From the NCBI GenBank assembly GCA_944321725.1, contig CALUMI010000016.1, positions 1 through 46,866 of the forward strand: 46,866 nucleotides of DNA. Direction: 5' to 3'. The position numbers were made by a program, and so were the translations under genes. Under the pieces are notes generated by a model that did not search any database, was not told the DNA's origin, and was given only the letters and a program-made list of their open reading frames with translations. This stretch comes from an uncultured Muribaculaceae bacterium (GTDB taxonomy: Bacteria > Bacteroidota > Bacteroidia > Bacteroidales > Muribaculaceae). Positions 8,519 to 17,076 of this stretch are shown here, in pieces. The first letter of the stretch is position 1, and each line of letters opens with the position of its first letter.

Positions 8519-9748
8519 ATGAAAAAGATAGTATTTTTATCTGCGGTTTCTTTTGCGGCTGTGGCGTCGTTTTCGTCATGCATACAGGAAGAGGCTCCAA
8601 ATGCCGAGTGCGACATAATAGAGGTAACACTTCCCGGCGACGCTCTTGCAACGGCCAAAATAACCAACGACAGAGTGGAATTGCGCGTCAAGAACAATGT
8701 TGACATTTCACGGCTTGCGCCTGAGTTTACCATTACCGACGGGGCAACAATAATCCCCGCAAGCGGCTCGGAACAGGATTTCAAAAACGCTGAGGGCAAC
8801 ACTATCCGGTATATCGTAAAATCGGAGGACGGGCAATGGCAGAAAGAATACACAGTGTCGATTTTGAGAGAGACACCTTCCGTCTATTCGTTCTCTCCAT
8901 GCGAGATAGACCTGTCGTCCGACCAATATGCCATATTCAGGGAAATAGATCAGGACGGGTATCCCACGATGACATGGGCATCGGGCAATCCGGGATATGT
9001 GATGTGCGGAATGGCGCCTACAGAGGCCGGAAAAGCCTATGGAAGCGAGGCCAAAAATCACATCTACGAATTCTTCCCCACTTCCGGAGTATTCCCTGAG
9101 GGCACCTCGATAGCAACCGATGAGAACAACACGCGCTATTTCTCAAATGGAGGCGGATACGCAAAACCCGAATTCATAAGATTGGTTACCCGCTCGACGG
9201 GCTTTTTCGGCCTGCCGCTAAACATGCCAATAGCCGCCGGCAACATTTTCCAAGGAGTGTTTGAAACTTCGATTGCCACAAAAGACCCGCTCGGAGCTAC
9301 CAAATTCGGCGAACTGTATTTCCGCAAGCCTGTTTCATTGAACGGAAGTTATCGCTATAAGGCGGGAGAAGTGTTTACGGACGAGAAAAATAAAGTTGTA
9401 CAAGGCAAACAGGACATATTCTCACTCTACGCGTTGTTTTATGAGACTGATGAGAATTTAGAATATCTTGACGGCACTATCCACGAGCTGAATTTCAAGC
9501 ACCCCAACCTTGTGGCCATAGCCATGCTCCCCGACCCGCATGAGAGCGCGGAATGGGTGGATTTTGAGGTTCCTTTCGCCTTTGAGGATGGCAAGAGCAT
9601 AGATGAAACCAAATTGGAAGACGGAAAATACAAAATCGGCATAGTGATTTCATCGAGCGCCGACGGTGATTATTTCCGCGGCGCAGTTGGCAGCACTCTC
9701 GATGTTAAGAATTTGGAAGTTAAATACGAAACAGAAGAAAACGAATGA
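8519..9748 (+). CDS. Surface lipoprotein with PCMD (putative carbohydrate metabolism) domain
   Basis: A 409-residue lipoprotein. The signal peptide ends in a lipobox with Cys21 (FSSC). Residues about 30-110 form a repeat-like beta domain (ITDGATIIPASGSEQDF and KSEDGQWQKEYTVS) seen at the front of many Bacteroidales surface lipoproteins. The rest looks like a PCMD domain: MTWASGNPGYV, a GSEAKNHIYEFF segment, and a C-terminal SSADGDYFRGAVGSTLDV. The family is thought to bind or act on glycans, but the substrate is unknown. The ATG at 8519 is chosen because it begins the signal peptide. Its stop overlaps the next gene by four bases, pairing it with an outer-membrane barrel. Confidence 0.8.
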   Translation: MKKIVFLSAVSFAAVASFSSCIQEEAPNAECDIIEVTLPGDALATAKITNDRVELRVKNNVDISRLAPEFTITDGATIIPASGSEQDFKNAEGNTIRYIVKSEDGQWQKEYTVSILRETPSVYSFSPCEIDLSSDQYAIFREIDQDGYPTMTWASGNPGYVMCGMAPTEAGKAYGSEAKNHIYEFFPTSGVFPEGTSIATDENNTRYFSNGGGYAKPEFIRLVTRSTGFFGLPLNMPIAAGNIFQGVFETSIATKDPLGATKFGELYFRKPVSLNGSYRYKAGEVFTDEKNKVVQGKQDIFSLYALFYETDENLEYLDGTIHELNFKHPNLVAIAMLPDPHESAEWVDFEVPFAFEDGKSIDETKLEDGKYKIGIVISSSADGDYFRGAVGSTLDVKNLEVKYETEENE

Positions 9749-10521
9749 AAAAGCTGATTATAACCGCATTGTTTGCAATATCCGCATTCACAATGCCCGC
9801 ACAGGTCAACCGCACCCAAGCATTGATAAACGCGGCATTAAAAGGTTGGGACATCGAATTGAGAATGGGATATAATTTGGGAGGAACATCTCCGCTGCCC
9901 CTGCCTGAGGAGATACGCGGCATCGACAGCTACAGTCCCGGTCTGCCGCTTTCGTTTGAGGCAAATTTCATCAAGCGTTTTGACGAGGACAAACAATGGG
10001 GATTGCTGTTTGGCGTGAAAGTCGAAACAAAAGCAATGGAAACAAAAGCGACAGTGAAAAATTACGGCATGGAAATTTTCGGCGACAATGGCGAGCGGGT
10101 TTCCGGGCGTTGGACCGGCGGTGTGCAAACCACAGTCGAAAACTATTACCTGACATTTCCCGTGCTCGGCACCTACAAAGTGCATCCCCGCACAAACATA
10201 AAAGCCGGCATTTATCTGTCGTACATGATGCGCAGCAAGTTCAACGGATATGTCTACGACGGATACCTGCGCAACGGCGATCCAACAGGCGAAAAGACCT
10301 CATTCTCCGACGGGAAGACAGCAAGCTACGATTTCTCCGACGAGTTGCGCCGCTTTCAATGGGGCGCGCAGATAGGGGTTGACTGGAAAGCTTTCAAGCA
10401 TTTGAAACTTTATGCCGACTTGACATGGGGCTTGAACGACATATTCAAAAGCGATTTCAACACTATTACATTCAATATGTATCCCATTTATCTGAATCTC
10501 GGAGTGGGATACGCATTTTGA
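9745..10521 (+). CDS. Outer-membrane beta-barrel protein
   Basis: A 258-residue protein with a signal peptide (cleavage probable after MPAQ). The rest has alternating aromatic and polar strands and ends in a terminal aromatic, NLGVGYAF, as expected for an outer-membrane beta barrel of the OMP_b-brl class. Its start overlaps the stop of the PCMD lipoprotein (ATGA), and such pairs of PCMD lipoprotein and small barrel are common in Bacteroidales. The specific role is not known; it may anchor or partner the lipoprotein at the surface. Confidence 0.75.
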   Translation: MKKLIITALFAISAFTMPAQVNRTQALINAALKGWDIELRMGYNLGGTSPLPLPEEIRGIDSYSPGLPLSFEANFIKRFDEDKQWGLLFGVKVETKAMETKATVKNYGMEIFGDNGERVSGRWTGGVQTTVENYYLTFPVLGTYKVHPRTNIKAGIYLSYMMRSKFNGYVYDGYLRNGDPTGEKTSFSDGKTASYDFSDELRRFQWGAQIGVDWKAFKHLKLYADLTWGLNDIFKSDFNTITFNMYPIYLNLGVGYAF

Positions 10522-10541
10522 CAATCTAAAAAACTATTGTT

Positions 10542-11429
10542 ATGATTAAAGCGGTTATCGTAGGCTATGGAAATATTGGGCAGTTTACGCTCGATGCACT
10601 GAAAGCCGCCGGCGATTTCGAGATTGCCGGAATTGTAAGGCGCGACGCGACCAATGTTCCTGATGAGCTGAAAGGCTACAAAGTTGTTTCCGAATTGGGC
10701 GATGTAGAAGCTGATGTGGCTATACTTTGCACACCTACACGGAAAGTGGAAGAATACGCTAAAAAAGCGTTGGCGTTGGGAATGAACACTGTCGACAGTT
10801 TCGACATCCACACAGGAATTGCAGATTTGCGCCGCTCGCTTGACGACGAGGCAAAAAAGCACGGAAAAGTATCCGTGATTTCCGCAGGCTGGGATCCGGG
10901 CAGCGACTCTGTGGTAAGAGCCCTTTTGCAGGCTTGCGCCCCCAAAGGCATCACCTATACCAACTTCGGACCCGGCATGAGCATGGGTCATACTGTCGCT
11001 GTAAAAGCCATTGAGGGAGTGAAAGCGGCATTGTCGATGACTATTCCTCTCGGCACGGGCATACATCGCCGCATGGTATATGTGGAATTGCTCGACGGAT
11101 ACAAACTTGAGGATGTGGCGGAGGCAATCAAAGCCGACCCGTATTTCGCAAGCGACGAAACACACGTAATTGAAGTGGCTTCGGTCGACGACGTAAAAGA
11201 CATGGGGCACGGTGTCAACATGGTGCGCAAAGGCGTGTCGGGAACCACACAAAACCAGCGTTTCGAATTCGACATGAGCATCAACAATCCCGCCCTCACG
11301 GCACAAATACTTGTCGGAGCGGCGCGCGCGTCGATGAAACAGCGTCCGGGAGCCTACACCATGATAGAAATACCGGTAATAGATTTACTCGAAGGCGAGC
11401 GTGAGGATTTGATCCGCCATTTGGTATAA
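10542..11429 (+). CDS. ddh: meso-Diaminopimelate D-dehydrogenase
   Basis: A 295-residue NADPH-dependent enzyme making meso-diaminopimelate in one step from tetrahydrodipicolinate, for lysine and peptidoglycan. It has an N-terminal Rossmann motif VGYGNIGQF and highly conserved segments GWDPGSDSVVRAL, FGPGMSMGH, and GTGIHRRMVYVEL, with C-terminal NNPALTAQILV. Length is normal. It follows the barrel gene by 20 bases and is likely read from the same or a nearby promoter; a strong terminator follows. Confidence 0.93.
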   Translation: MIKAVIVGYGNIGQFTLDALKAAGDFEIAGIVRRDATNVPDELKGYKVVSELGDVEADVAILCTPTRKVEEYAKKALALGMNTVDSFDIHTGIADLRRSLDDEAKKHGKVSVISAGWDPGSDSVVRALLQACAPKGITYTNFGPGMSMGHTVAVKAIEGVKAALSMTIPLGTGIHRRMVYVELLDGYKLEDVAEAIKADPYFASDETHVIEVASVDDVKDMGHGVNMVRKGVSGTTQNQRFEFDMSINNPALTAQILVGAARASMKQRPGAYTMIEIPVIDLLEGEREDLIRHLV

Positions 11430-11454
11430 ATAGCCTGATTTTTAACAATCACAA

Positions 11455-11497
11455 TAAAAAATAAATGCGGAAAACTGTTTTCCGCATTTATTTTTTA
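11455..11497. terminator. Bidirectional terminator between ddh and the PepSY-like lipoprotein
   Basis: Perfect 20-bp inverted repeat: 11455-11474 pairs with 11478-11497 around a CTG loop, with a GC-rich core (TGCGG/CCGCA) and A/T runs on both outer sides. It serves the two convergent genes and includes the last three codons and stop of the leftward gene. Confidence 0.92.
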
Positions 11498-12300
11498 TCC
11501 ATGTATATCATTTGTGTTGTGCCGTCGCCGGTTCTGCACTCTATGCTGTAGAAAGAGTTCGACGGTGTTTCTGTGAGAGTCAGGTCGGAAATTTTGCTGC
11601 CGGGCATTTGCTTCTCCACAGCGTCAGCAACCGCTTTGCCGATTGCTTGTCCGCTCATAGGAGTCGACGTAAGCAGCCATTCCCCATCGGTCGAGAACAA
11701 CGCTGTCTTAGCATTGCCGGAGCTGACAAAGCATATCGCATAAGCACTGCTCCTGACAGCGCAGTTATAAACTACTGCATCAGGGTAAAGCTCGTCCATT
11801 TTTTTCTCCACAGCATCGTTTTTCGGTACAGGCAAATATTTTTCAGCACCCTGCTTTGCATTTGTCTCATCAGATTTTCTCACAAGCATCCCGTTCTCGG
11901 CGAAATATAGGTCGTAGACCACTTTGTTGCGCTCGACAGTGACCACATAGACAGTGGCAAGCACTTTCCTGTCCAACCTCCGCAATGCCACGGTTTCCCA
12001 TTGACTGTAATTCGAGGCAAGAGAGTTTTGAGCATGCTGCGGCAACTTTTCGGGAGTCATCGCCCACACTGTCATTATCCAACCATTGTGGTCAAACCAT
12101 GCCTCCGCGTCGGTGCCGTTAGCCGTGAAACGCGCTATTTCATAGCCGGGCTCGACAACCCATTTGCCAACATTATAATTCGGGAACAGCGACGCAAACG
12201 CGCTTTCCGACATATACGACACCTTATCACCGTCTTCGGCACAGCCTGTGACAAAAACAGCGGTAAAGACAATCAGCAAGTATGTCAAAACACGGCTCAT
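11488..12300 (-). CDS. PepSY-like lipoprotein
   Basis: A 270-residue lipoprotein: signal peptide with lipobox Cys20 (FVTGC), then what looks like repeated PepSY-like units (putative beta-lactamase-inhibitor-like family). Each has a helix followed by a strand segment such as YEIARFTANGTDAEAWFDHNG, WETVALRRLDRKVLATVYVV and DLYFAENGMLV. Periplasmic PepSY-like proteins of this type are abundant in Bacteroidales and have no assigned function. The stop codon lies inside the shared terminator. A TAATTTTGC box lies upstream at 12354-12362 on this strand without a clear -33 partner. Confidence 0.7.
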   Translation of the reverse strand: MSRVLTYLLIVFTAVFVTGCAEDGDKVSYMSESAFASLFPNYNVGKWVVEPGYEIARFTANGTDAEAWFDHNGWIMTVWAMTPEKLPQHAQNSLASNYSQWETVALRRLDRKVLATVYVVTVERNKVVYDLYFAENGMLVRKSDETNAKQGAEKYLPVPKNDAVEKKMDELYPDAVVYNCAVRSSAYAICFVSSGNAKTALFSTDGEWLLTSTPMSGQAIGKAVADAVEKQMPGSKISDLTLTETPSNSFYSIECRTGDGTTQMIYMDKK

Positions 12301-12476
12301 CAGAAAATTTTATAATATAAACGTTTCAAATGTAGATTTGCATCTCTTGTTTTGCAAAATTAAATAATTATTCACAAATAATCAACATAACACAGATTAG
12401 AAACGCCCTTATTAATATTATTTAACTATAAAATATCTTCGTCAGTCACACATGCTTGCAGATTTGGCGGTTAAAG

Positions 12477-12509
12477 TTTGCACTTAAATGTTATGTTTCA
12501 TAAATTTGC
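12477..12509 (+). promoter_or_regulatory. Promoter of ilvE
   Basis: TTTG at 12477-12480, 20 bases, then TAAATTTGC at 12501-12509: a full Bacteroidetes-type promoter 23 bases before the ilvE ATG. Confidence 0.85.
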
Positions 12510-12532
12510 ATAACATAAACAACATCAATTAT

Positions 12533-13564
12533 ATGAAAGAAACAGCTAACATCAACTGGTCAGAATTGTCGTTCGGGTATGTGCCTACCGACTACAATGT
12601 GCGTTGTTACTATAAAAACGGAGAATGGGGAGAAATTGAAATCACCTCATCCGTTCTCATCCCCATGCATATCGCGGCCACTTGCCTGCACTACGGGCAA
12701 GAGGCGTTTGAGGGATTGAAAGCCTTTCGCGGCAAAGACGGGAAAGTGCGCGTGTTCCGAATGGAAGAAAACGCAAAGCGCATCGCACGCTCTGCCGAAG
12801 GCATTATGATGCCGGCGCTGCCTCAAGAAAAATTTGAGGAAATGGTCAGGACTGTCGTGCGCCTCAACGAACGCTATATCCCGCCTTACGGCAGCGGAGC
12901 ATCTCTGTACATACGCCCTTTGGAAGTTGGGATGTCGGCACAGGTCGGAGTAAAACCCGCGACAGAATACCTGTTTGTGATATTTGTTTCACCCGTAGGG
13001 CCATATTTCAAAGGCGGATTTAAAACCACGCCATATGTGATTACCCGCAAATACGACCGCGCGGCTCCTCTCGGCACAGGCACATATAAAGTTGGCGGCA
13101 ACTACGCGGCAAGCCTGAAGGCCAATCACGAGGCGCATGCGGCAGGCTATTCGGCCGAGTTCTATCTTGACGCAAAAGAAAAGAAATATATGGACGAGTG
13201 CGGAGCGGCTAACTTCTTCGGAATAAAAAACAATACTTATATAACACCGCTCTCAACTTCGATATTGCCGTCTATTACCAACAAAAGCCTCATACAACTT
13301 GCCGAGGATATGGGCATGAAAGTCGAGCGGCGCCATATACCGGAAGAGGAGCTCGCCACTTTTGAAGAAGCGGGAGCATGTGGCACGGCTGCCGTAATCA
13401 GCCCGATAGAACGGATTGACGACCCGGAAACAGGGCGCAGCTACGTCATCGCAAAAGACGGCAAGCCGGGTCCGTTGTCAACAAAACTTTACAATACCCT
13501 GCGCGGAATTCAGCTCGGCGAGATAGAGGACAAGCATGGCTGGAACACGATAGTCATCGAATGA
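12533..13564 (+). CDS. ilvE: Branched-chain amino acid aminotransferase
   Basis: A 343-residue fold-type IV PLP enzyme that interconverts leucine, isoleucine and valine with their 2-oxoacids. The PLP lysine lies in GTGTYKVGGNYAASL. Other family signatures are HYGQEAFEGLKAF, ERYIPPYGSGASLYIRP, and DECGAANFFGI. The ATG at 12533 is chosen because it begins the conserved N-terminus and follows the promoter at a normal distance. The stop overlaps the next gene by four bases. Confidence 0.93.
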   Translation: MKETANINWSELSFGYVPTDYNVRCYYKNGEWGEIEITSSVLIPMHIAATCLHYGQEAFEGLKAFRGKDGKVRVFRMEENAKRIARSAEGIMMPALPQEKFEEMVRTVVRLNERYIPPYGSGASLYIRPLEVGMSAQVGVKPATEYLFVIFVSPVGPYFKGGFKTTPYVITRKYDRAAPLGTGTYKVGGNYAASLKANHEAHAAGYSAEFYLDAKEKKYMDECGAANFFGIKNNTYITPLSTSILPSITNKSLIQLAEDMGMKVERRHIPEEELATFEEAGACGTAAVISPIERIDDPETGRSYVIAKDGKPGPLSTKLYNTLRGIQLGEIEDKHGWNTIVIE

Positions 13565-14115
13565 CAGGAGGCACAAAGGCAAAAGAAATTTTGCTCAAAT
13601 ATTACAACGAGGATTCCGACCTTTTCCGCCTCCTTTGGCTCCACAGCAACCAAGTGGCGGAAAAGGCGTTGGAGATTGCCAAAAAACATTTTCATAAGGT
13701 GATTGCGAATGCGGAATTTGTCTATGAGGCGGCATTACTGCACGACATAGGCATCTTCCGCACTTTTGCGCCATCGATTTTCTGCAACGGAGCCGAACCG
13801 TATATAAAGCACGGCATTATAGGCGCAGAACTGCTGCGGGCGGAAGGGATACCGCAACACGCCTTAGTGTGCGAGCGGCATACAGGCGCGGGACTGTCGC
13901 GCGAAGAAATCATCGCCCAAAACTTGCCGTTGCCTCACCGCGACATGCTGCCTGTCAGCATCGAGGAGAAAATAATCTGCTACGCTGACAAGTTTTTCTC
14001 GAAATCCAATCCCGACAAAATCAAGACAGTGGAAAGCATACGGCGGTCGATGGCCAAATTCGGAGAGGAACAGCTCCGCCGCTTCGACGAGATGCACGAG
14101 CTTTTCGGCCATTAA
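13561..14115 (+). CDS. HD-domain phosphohydrolase-like protein
   Basis: A 184-residue single-domain HD protein. The metal-binding pattern is visible: an early His in LLWLHSNQVAE, the HD pair in ALLHDIGIF, and later His residues in IKHGIIGAELL and CERHTGAG, ending with ICYADKFF. HD proteins of this type hydrolyse phosphate esters, often of nucleotides, but the substrate is unknown. It is translationally coupled to ilvE through ATGA overlap. No link to branched-chain metabolism is evident from sequence. Confidence 0.8.
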   Translation: MTGGTKAKEILLKYYNEDSDLFRLLWLHSNQVAEKALEIAKKHFHKVIANAEFVYEAALLHDIGIFRTFAPSIFCNGAEPYIKHGIIGAELLRAEGIPQHALVCERHTGAGLSREEIIAQNLPLPHRDMLPVSIEEKIICYADKFFSKSNPDKIKTVESIRRSMAKFGEEQLRRFDEMHELFGH

Positions 14116-14227
14116 GAAAATCCGGAACTTTAAAGCACTGATTGCAAGAGAGATGGTTTTAGAGCGGACAGCCGCTGAATGTGTTGCCGTTTTTTTGTAA
14201 CTTTACGGCGTATTTCAACAAGAAGCA

Positions 14228-16192
14228 ATGATTTTAAGAAAACTGATATACGCGGTATTCGCAGCCGTAATATGGACTGTGCTCTACTCTTGCGCCAGCA
14301 TAGGCAACCCGGAGGGCGGGCCACAGGACAAATTGCCGCCTATTTTTGTGAAAAGCGAGCCGGAGCCGGATGCCGTCAATTTCAACAACCGCAAAATTGA
14401 ATTGTCATTCGACGAGATAGTCACACTCGACGACCCGTCGAATAAAATCATAGTGTCGCCGGCACAGACAGAGATGCCGAAGCTGACAGCCAACGGGAAA
14501 AAGGTGACAATAGAAATTGTCGACACGCTCATCCCCAACACCACATATACCATAGATTTCTCAAATTCCATACAAGACAACAACGAGGGCAATCCGTTGG
14601 AAAACTTCGCGTTTGCCTTCTCGACAGGCAACACAATCGACTCTTTGCGTGTCGCCGGTATCGTGCTCGACTCGCATTCGCTGGAGCCGCAACAGGGGGT
14701 TGTGGTCGGATTGCACAGCAATCTTACCGACTCGGCGTTCCACAAAATCAAACTCGAAAGAGTGGCGCGCACCAACGACCGCGGACAATTCATCATACGC
14801 AATGTGAAACCCGGCAAATACCGCCTGTTTGCCATTAACGATGTAGACCGCGATTATAAATTTGCCAATCCGTCAGAGGACATTGCTTTCTATGACTCCA
14901 TAGTAGTGCCTTACAGCAAAAAAATCGAAGTGGCCGACACCATATTCGGAATGGACGGAAAAACAATCGACACGGTTAAAACCGTGTCAAAATCGATGTT
15001 CTATCCCAACGACATACTGCTCAGCATGTTCAACGAAAACTACAAAGCGCAGTACCTCAACAACTATAGCAGGATAGACTCTACACGCATATCGCTGATT
15101 TTTGCCGCGCCGTCTGACACGCTCCCCTCGCTGCGCATCATCAACAAGCAACCGGAGCCAGAAGACTGGTATACGCTTGAGCGGTCGCAGACCAACGACT
15201 CTCTGACTTATTGGATTAGCCGTCCGGAACTTGTATCGTCGGACACGCTGCTTGTTGAGCTCAAATCTTTGCGTACTGACACCCTCAACAATTTGGTATG
15301 GGGAACAGACACGCTCAATTTTTCGTTCCAAAGGCCTAAACAGCAGAAGAAAAAGCGTAAGAAAGACGATGAGGGAACCGATACGGTGGAAATGCGCTTC
15401 CTTGATTTCAAAATAGCGTCAGGCTCTGTGCAAGAAGTATATGCTCCCGTCATAATGGAAGCGCTGGAGCCTGTGGCATACGTCGACACGGCGGCCATAC
15501 ATCTTGAAATCAAACGCGACACATTGTGGAACAATGTCACAGACTACCGTTTCAATTTTCGCGACACCACAATCAACCGCCGGCAATTCTCCCTGCACCA
15601 CCGTTGGGAGCCCGGCGCCACATACCGGATTACAATAGACTCGTTAGGAATCAGAAGCATTTACGGGTTGCCAATAAAGACATTCAAGTCGGAACTAAAC
15701 GTGCGCAAACTCGAAGATTACGGAAATCTGATATTCAACATACCGGCTGTTGAGGACTCGGCTTTCGTTGAGCTGCTCAACACCAGCGATAAATTGGTGC
15801 TCGCGGTGCCAGTAAAGAACCATCGCGCGGAATTTATCAACATGATGCCCGCAAAATACTACGCCCGCATAGTTATCGACCGCAATGGAAACGGAGAATA
15901 TGACACGGGCAACTACGACAACAAAATACAGCCAGAGGAAACATACTATTATCCTTCGGCAATCAACTTGAAAAAGAATTGGGATGTTGAACAGACATGG
16001 GACATTTACGCGCTCCCCATCGATATGCAAAAGCCTTACGACATAAAGAAGAACAAGCCTGAGCGCAAGCGTTGGGAGGAAATCGACACAACAACAGAAG
16101 AAACTGATGAGGAAGACGACGGATTCAATGACTTCACAGATCCCAACGACCCAAACCAGCAATTCTTCAACGAGCTTAACGGCTATTATTAG
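14228..16192 (+). CDS. Ig-like domain (Big_5) lipoprotein
   Basis: A 654-residue lipoprotein. The signal peptide has a lipobox at LYSCAS, followed directly by IGNPEGGPQDKLPP, typical of a conserved Bacteroidetes family whose first domain is a bacterial Ig-like (Big_5) fold (ELSFDEIVTLDDPSNKIIVS, then PNTTYTIDFSNSIQDNNEGN). A carboxypeptidase-regulatory-like beta domain may follow (GQFIIRNVKPGKYRLFAINDV). The C-terminus is acidic (EEIDTTTEETDEEDD). It is found in the periplasm or outer membrane and its function is not established. It is followed after 15 bases by a metal permease and then a SprE-like lipoprotein, probably as one operon. Confidence 0.75.
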   Translation: MILRKLIYAVFAAVIWTVLYSCASIGNPEGGPQDKLPPIFVKSEPEPDAVNFNNRKIELSFDEIVTLDDPSNKIIVSPAQTEMPKLTANGKKVTIEIVDTLIPNTTYTIDFSNSIQDNNEGNPLENFAFAFSTGNTIDSLRVAGIVLDSHSLEPQQGVVVGLHSNLTDSAFHKIKLERVARTNDRGQFIIRNVKPGKYRLFAINDVDRDYKFANPSEDIAFYDSIVVPYSKKIEVADTIFGMDGKTIDTVKTVSKSMFYPNDILLSMFNENYKAQYLNNYSRIDSTRISLIFAAPSDTLPSLRIINKQPEPEDWYTLERSQTNDSLTYWISRPELVSSDTLLVELKSLRTDTLNNLVWGTDTLNFSFQRPKQQKKKRKKDDEGTDTVEMRFLDFKIASGSVQEVYAPVIMEALEPVAYVDTAAIHLEIKRDTLWNNVTDYRFNFRDTTINRRQFSLHHRWEPGATYRITIDSLGIRSIYGLPIKTFKSELNVRKLEDYGNLIFNIPAVEDSAFVELLNTSDKLVLAVPVKNHRAEFINMMPAKYYARIVIDRNGNGEYDTGNYDNKIQPEETYYYPSAINLKKNWDVEQTWDIYALPIDMQKPYDIKKNKPERKRWEEIDTTTEETDEEDDGFNDFTDPNDPNQQFFNELNGYY

Positions 16193-16207
16193 ACGACGCA
16201 AAATTCT

Positions 16208-17047
16208 ATGGATATATTCGAATATGTGTTTTTCAGGAATGCCATTGCCGGGCTTGCTTTCGTAAGCATCGCCTCCGCCATTGTGGGCACCTACGTGGTG
16301 GTCAGGCGGCTGATGTTTGTCACCGGCGGCATCACACACGCCTGCTTCGGCGGTTTGGGATTTGGCTACTATGCGGGCATCAACCCGGTATTGGCCGCCG
16401 GCGTGTTTGCAGTGGCGTCCGCGCTCGGAGTGGAATGGATGTCGTCAAAGCAACGCGTGCGCGAGGATTCCGCAATTTCAGTGATATGGGCATTGGGAAT
16501 GGCCGCCGGTGTGATTTTCATCTTTCTCACTTCGGGATATGTTCCGGAATTGAACTCTTTTTTATTCGGTAACCTGCTAACCATATCAAGCACGGATTTG
16601 TGGATTTTCGGCATCTTCCTTGCCGCATTGCTTCTTATAATGTGTCTGCTCTACCGACCCATTACTGTCTGCGCGTTCGATGCCGATTATGCCCGTACAA
16701 TCAACATGCCCGTAAGGTTGATAAACGGCATGATGATTGTCATCGTTTCGATATGCGTGGTTCTCACCCTTAAACTGATAGGCATAATGCTGCTGATGTC
16801 GCTTTTTGCCATACCGCAAATGATAGCCGAGGTCTTTACATCAAGATTGAAACCTATGATGGCAGTGGCGTCTGGCGTGAGCCTTGTCTGCTCCATCTCC
16901 GGACTTTTCATTTCTTATTACAGCAACGTCCCGGCCTCTGCCACTATAGTTGTGACATTGATATTTGTATATGCCGGAGCAAAAATTGCGGTCAATCTGA
17001 AAAGAAGGTTGGGAAAATCCGCAATAAAAACCGCCCGCATACGTTAA
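16208..17047 (+). CDS. ABC-3 family metal (Zn/Mn/Fe) transporter permease
   Basis: A 279-residue inner-membrane protein with about eight hydrophobic helices. Family signatures of ZnuB/MntB-type permeases are GTYVVVRRLMFVTGGITHACFG near residue 26 and LKLIGIMLLMSLFAIPQM near residue 190. It would form the channel of a divalent-metal uptake ABC transporter. The ATPase and solute-binding genes are not adjacent, so they must be elsewhere in the genome. Which metal is carried cannot be told. Confidence 0.9.
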   Translation: MDIFEYVFFRNAIAGLAFVSIASAIVGTYVVVRRLMFVTGGITHACFGGLGFGYYAGINPVLAAGVFAVASALGVEWMSSKQRVREDSAISVIWALGMAAGVIFIFLTSGYVPELNSFLFGNLLTISSTDLWIFGIFLAALLLIMCLLYRPITVCAFDADYARTINMPVRLINGMMIVIVSICVVLTLKLIGIMLLMSLFAIPQMIAEVFTSRLKPMMAVASGVSLVCSISGLFISYYSNVPASATIVVTLIFVYAGAKIAVNLKRRLGKSAIKTARIR

Positions 17048-17076
17048 TTGATAGTAACATAATCACATAATCAAAA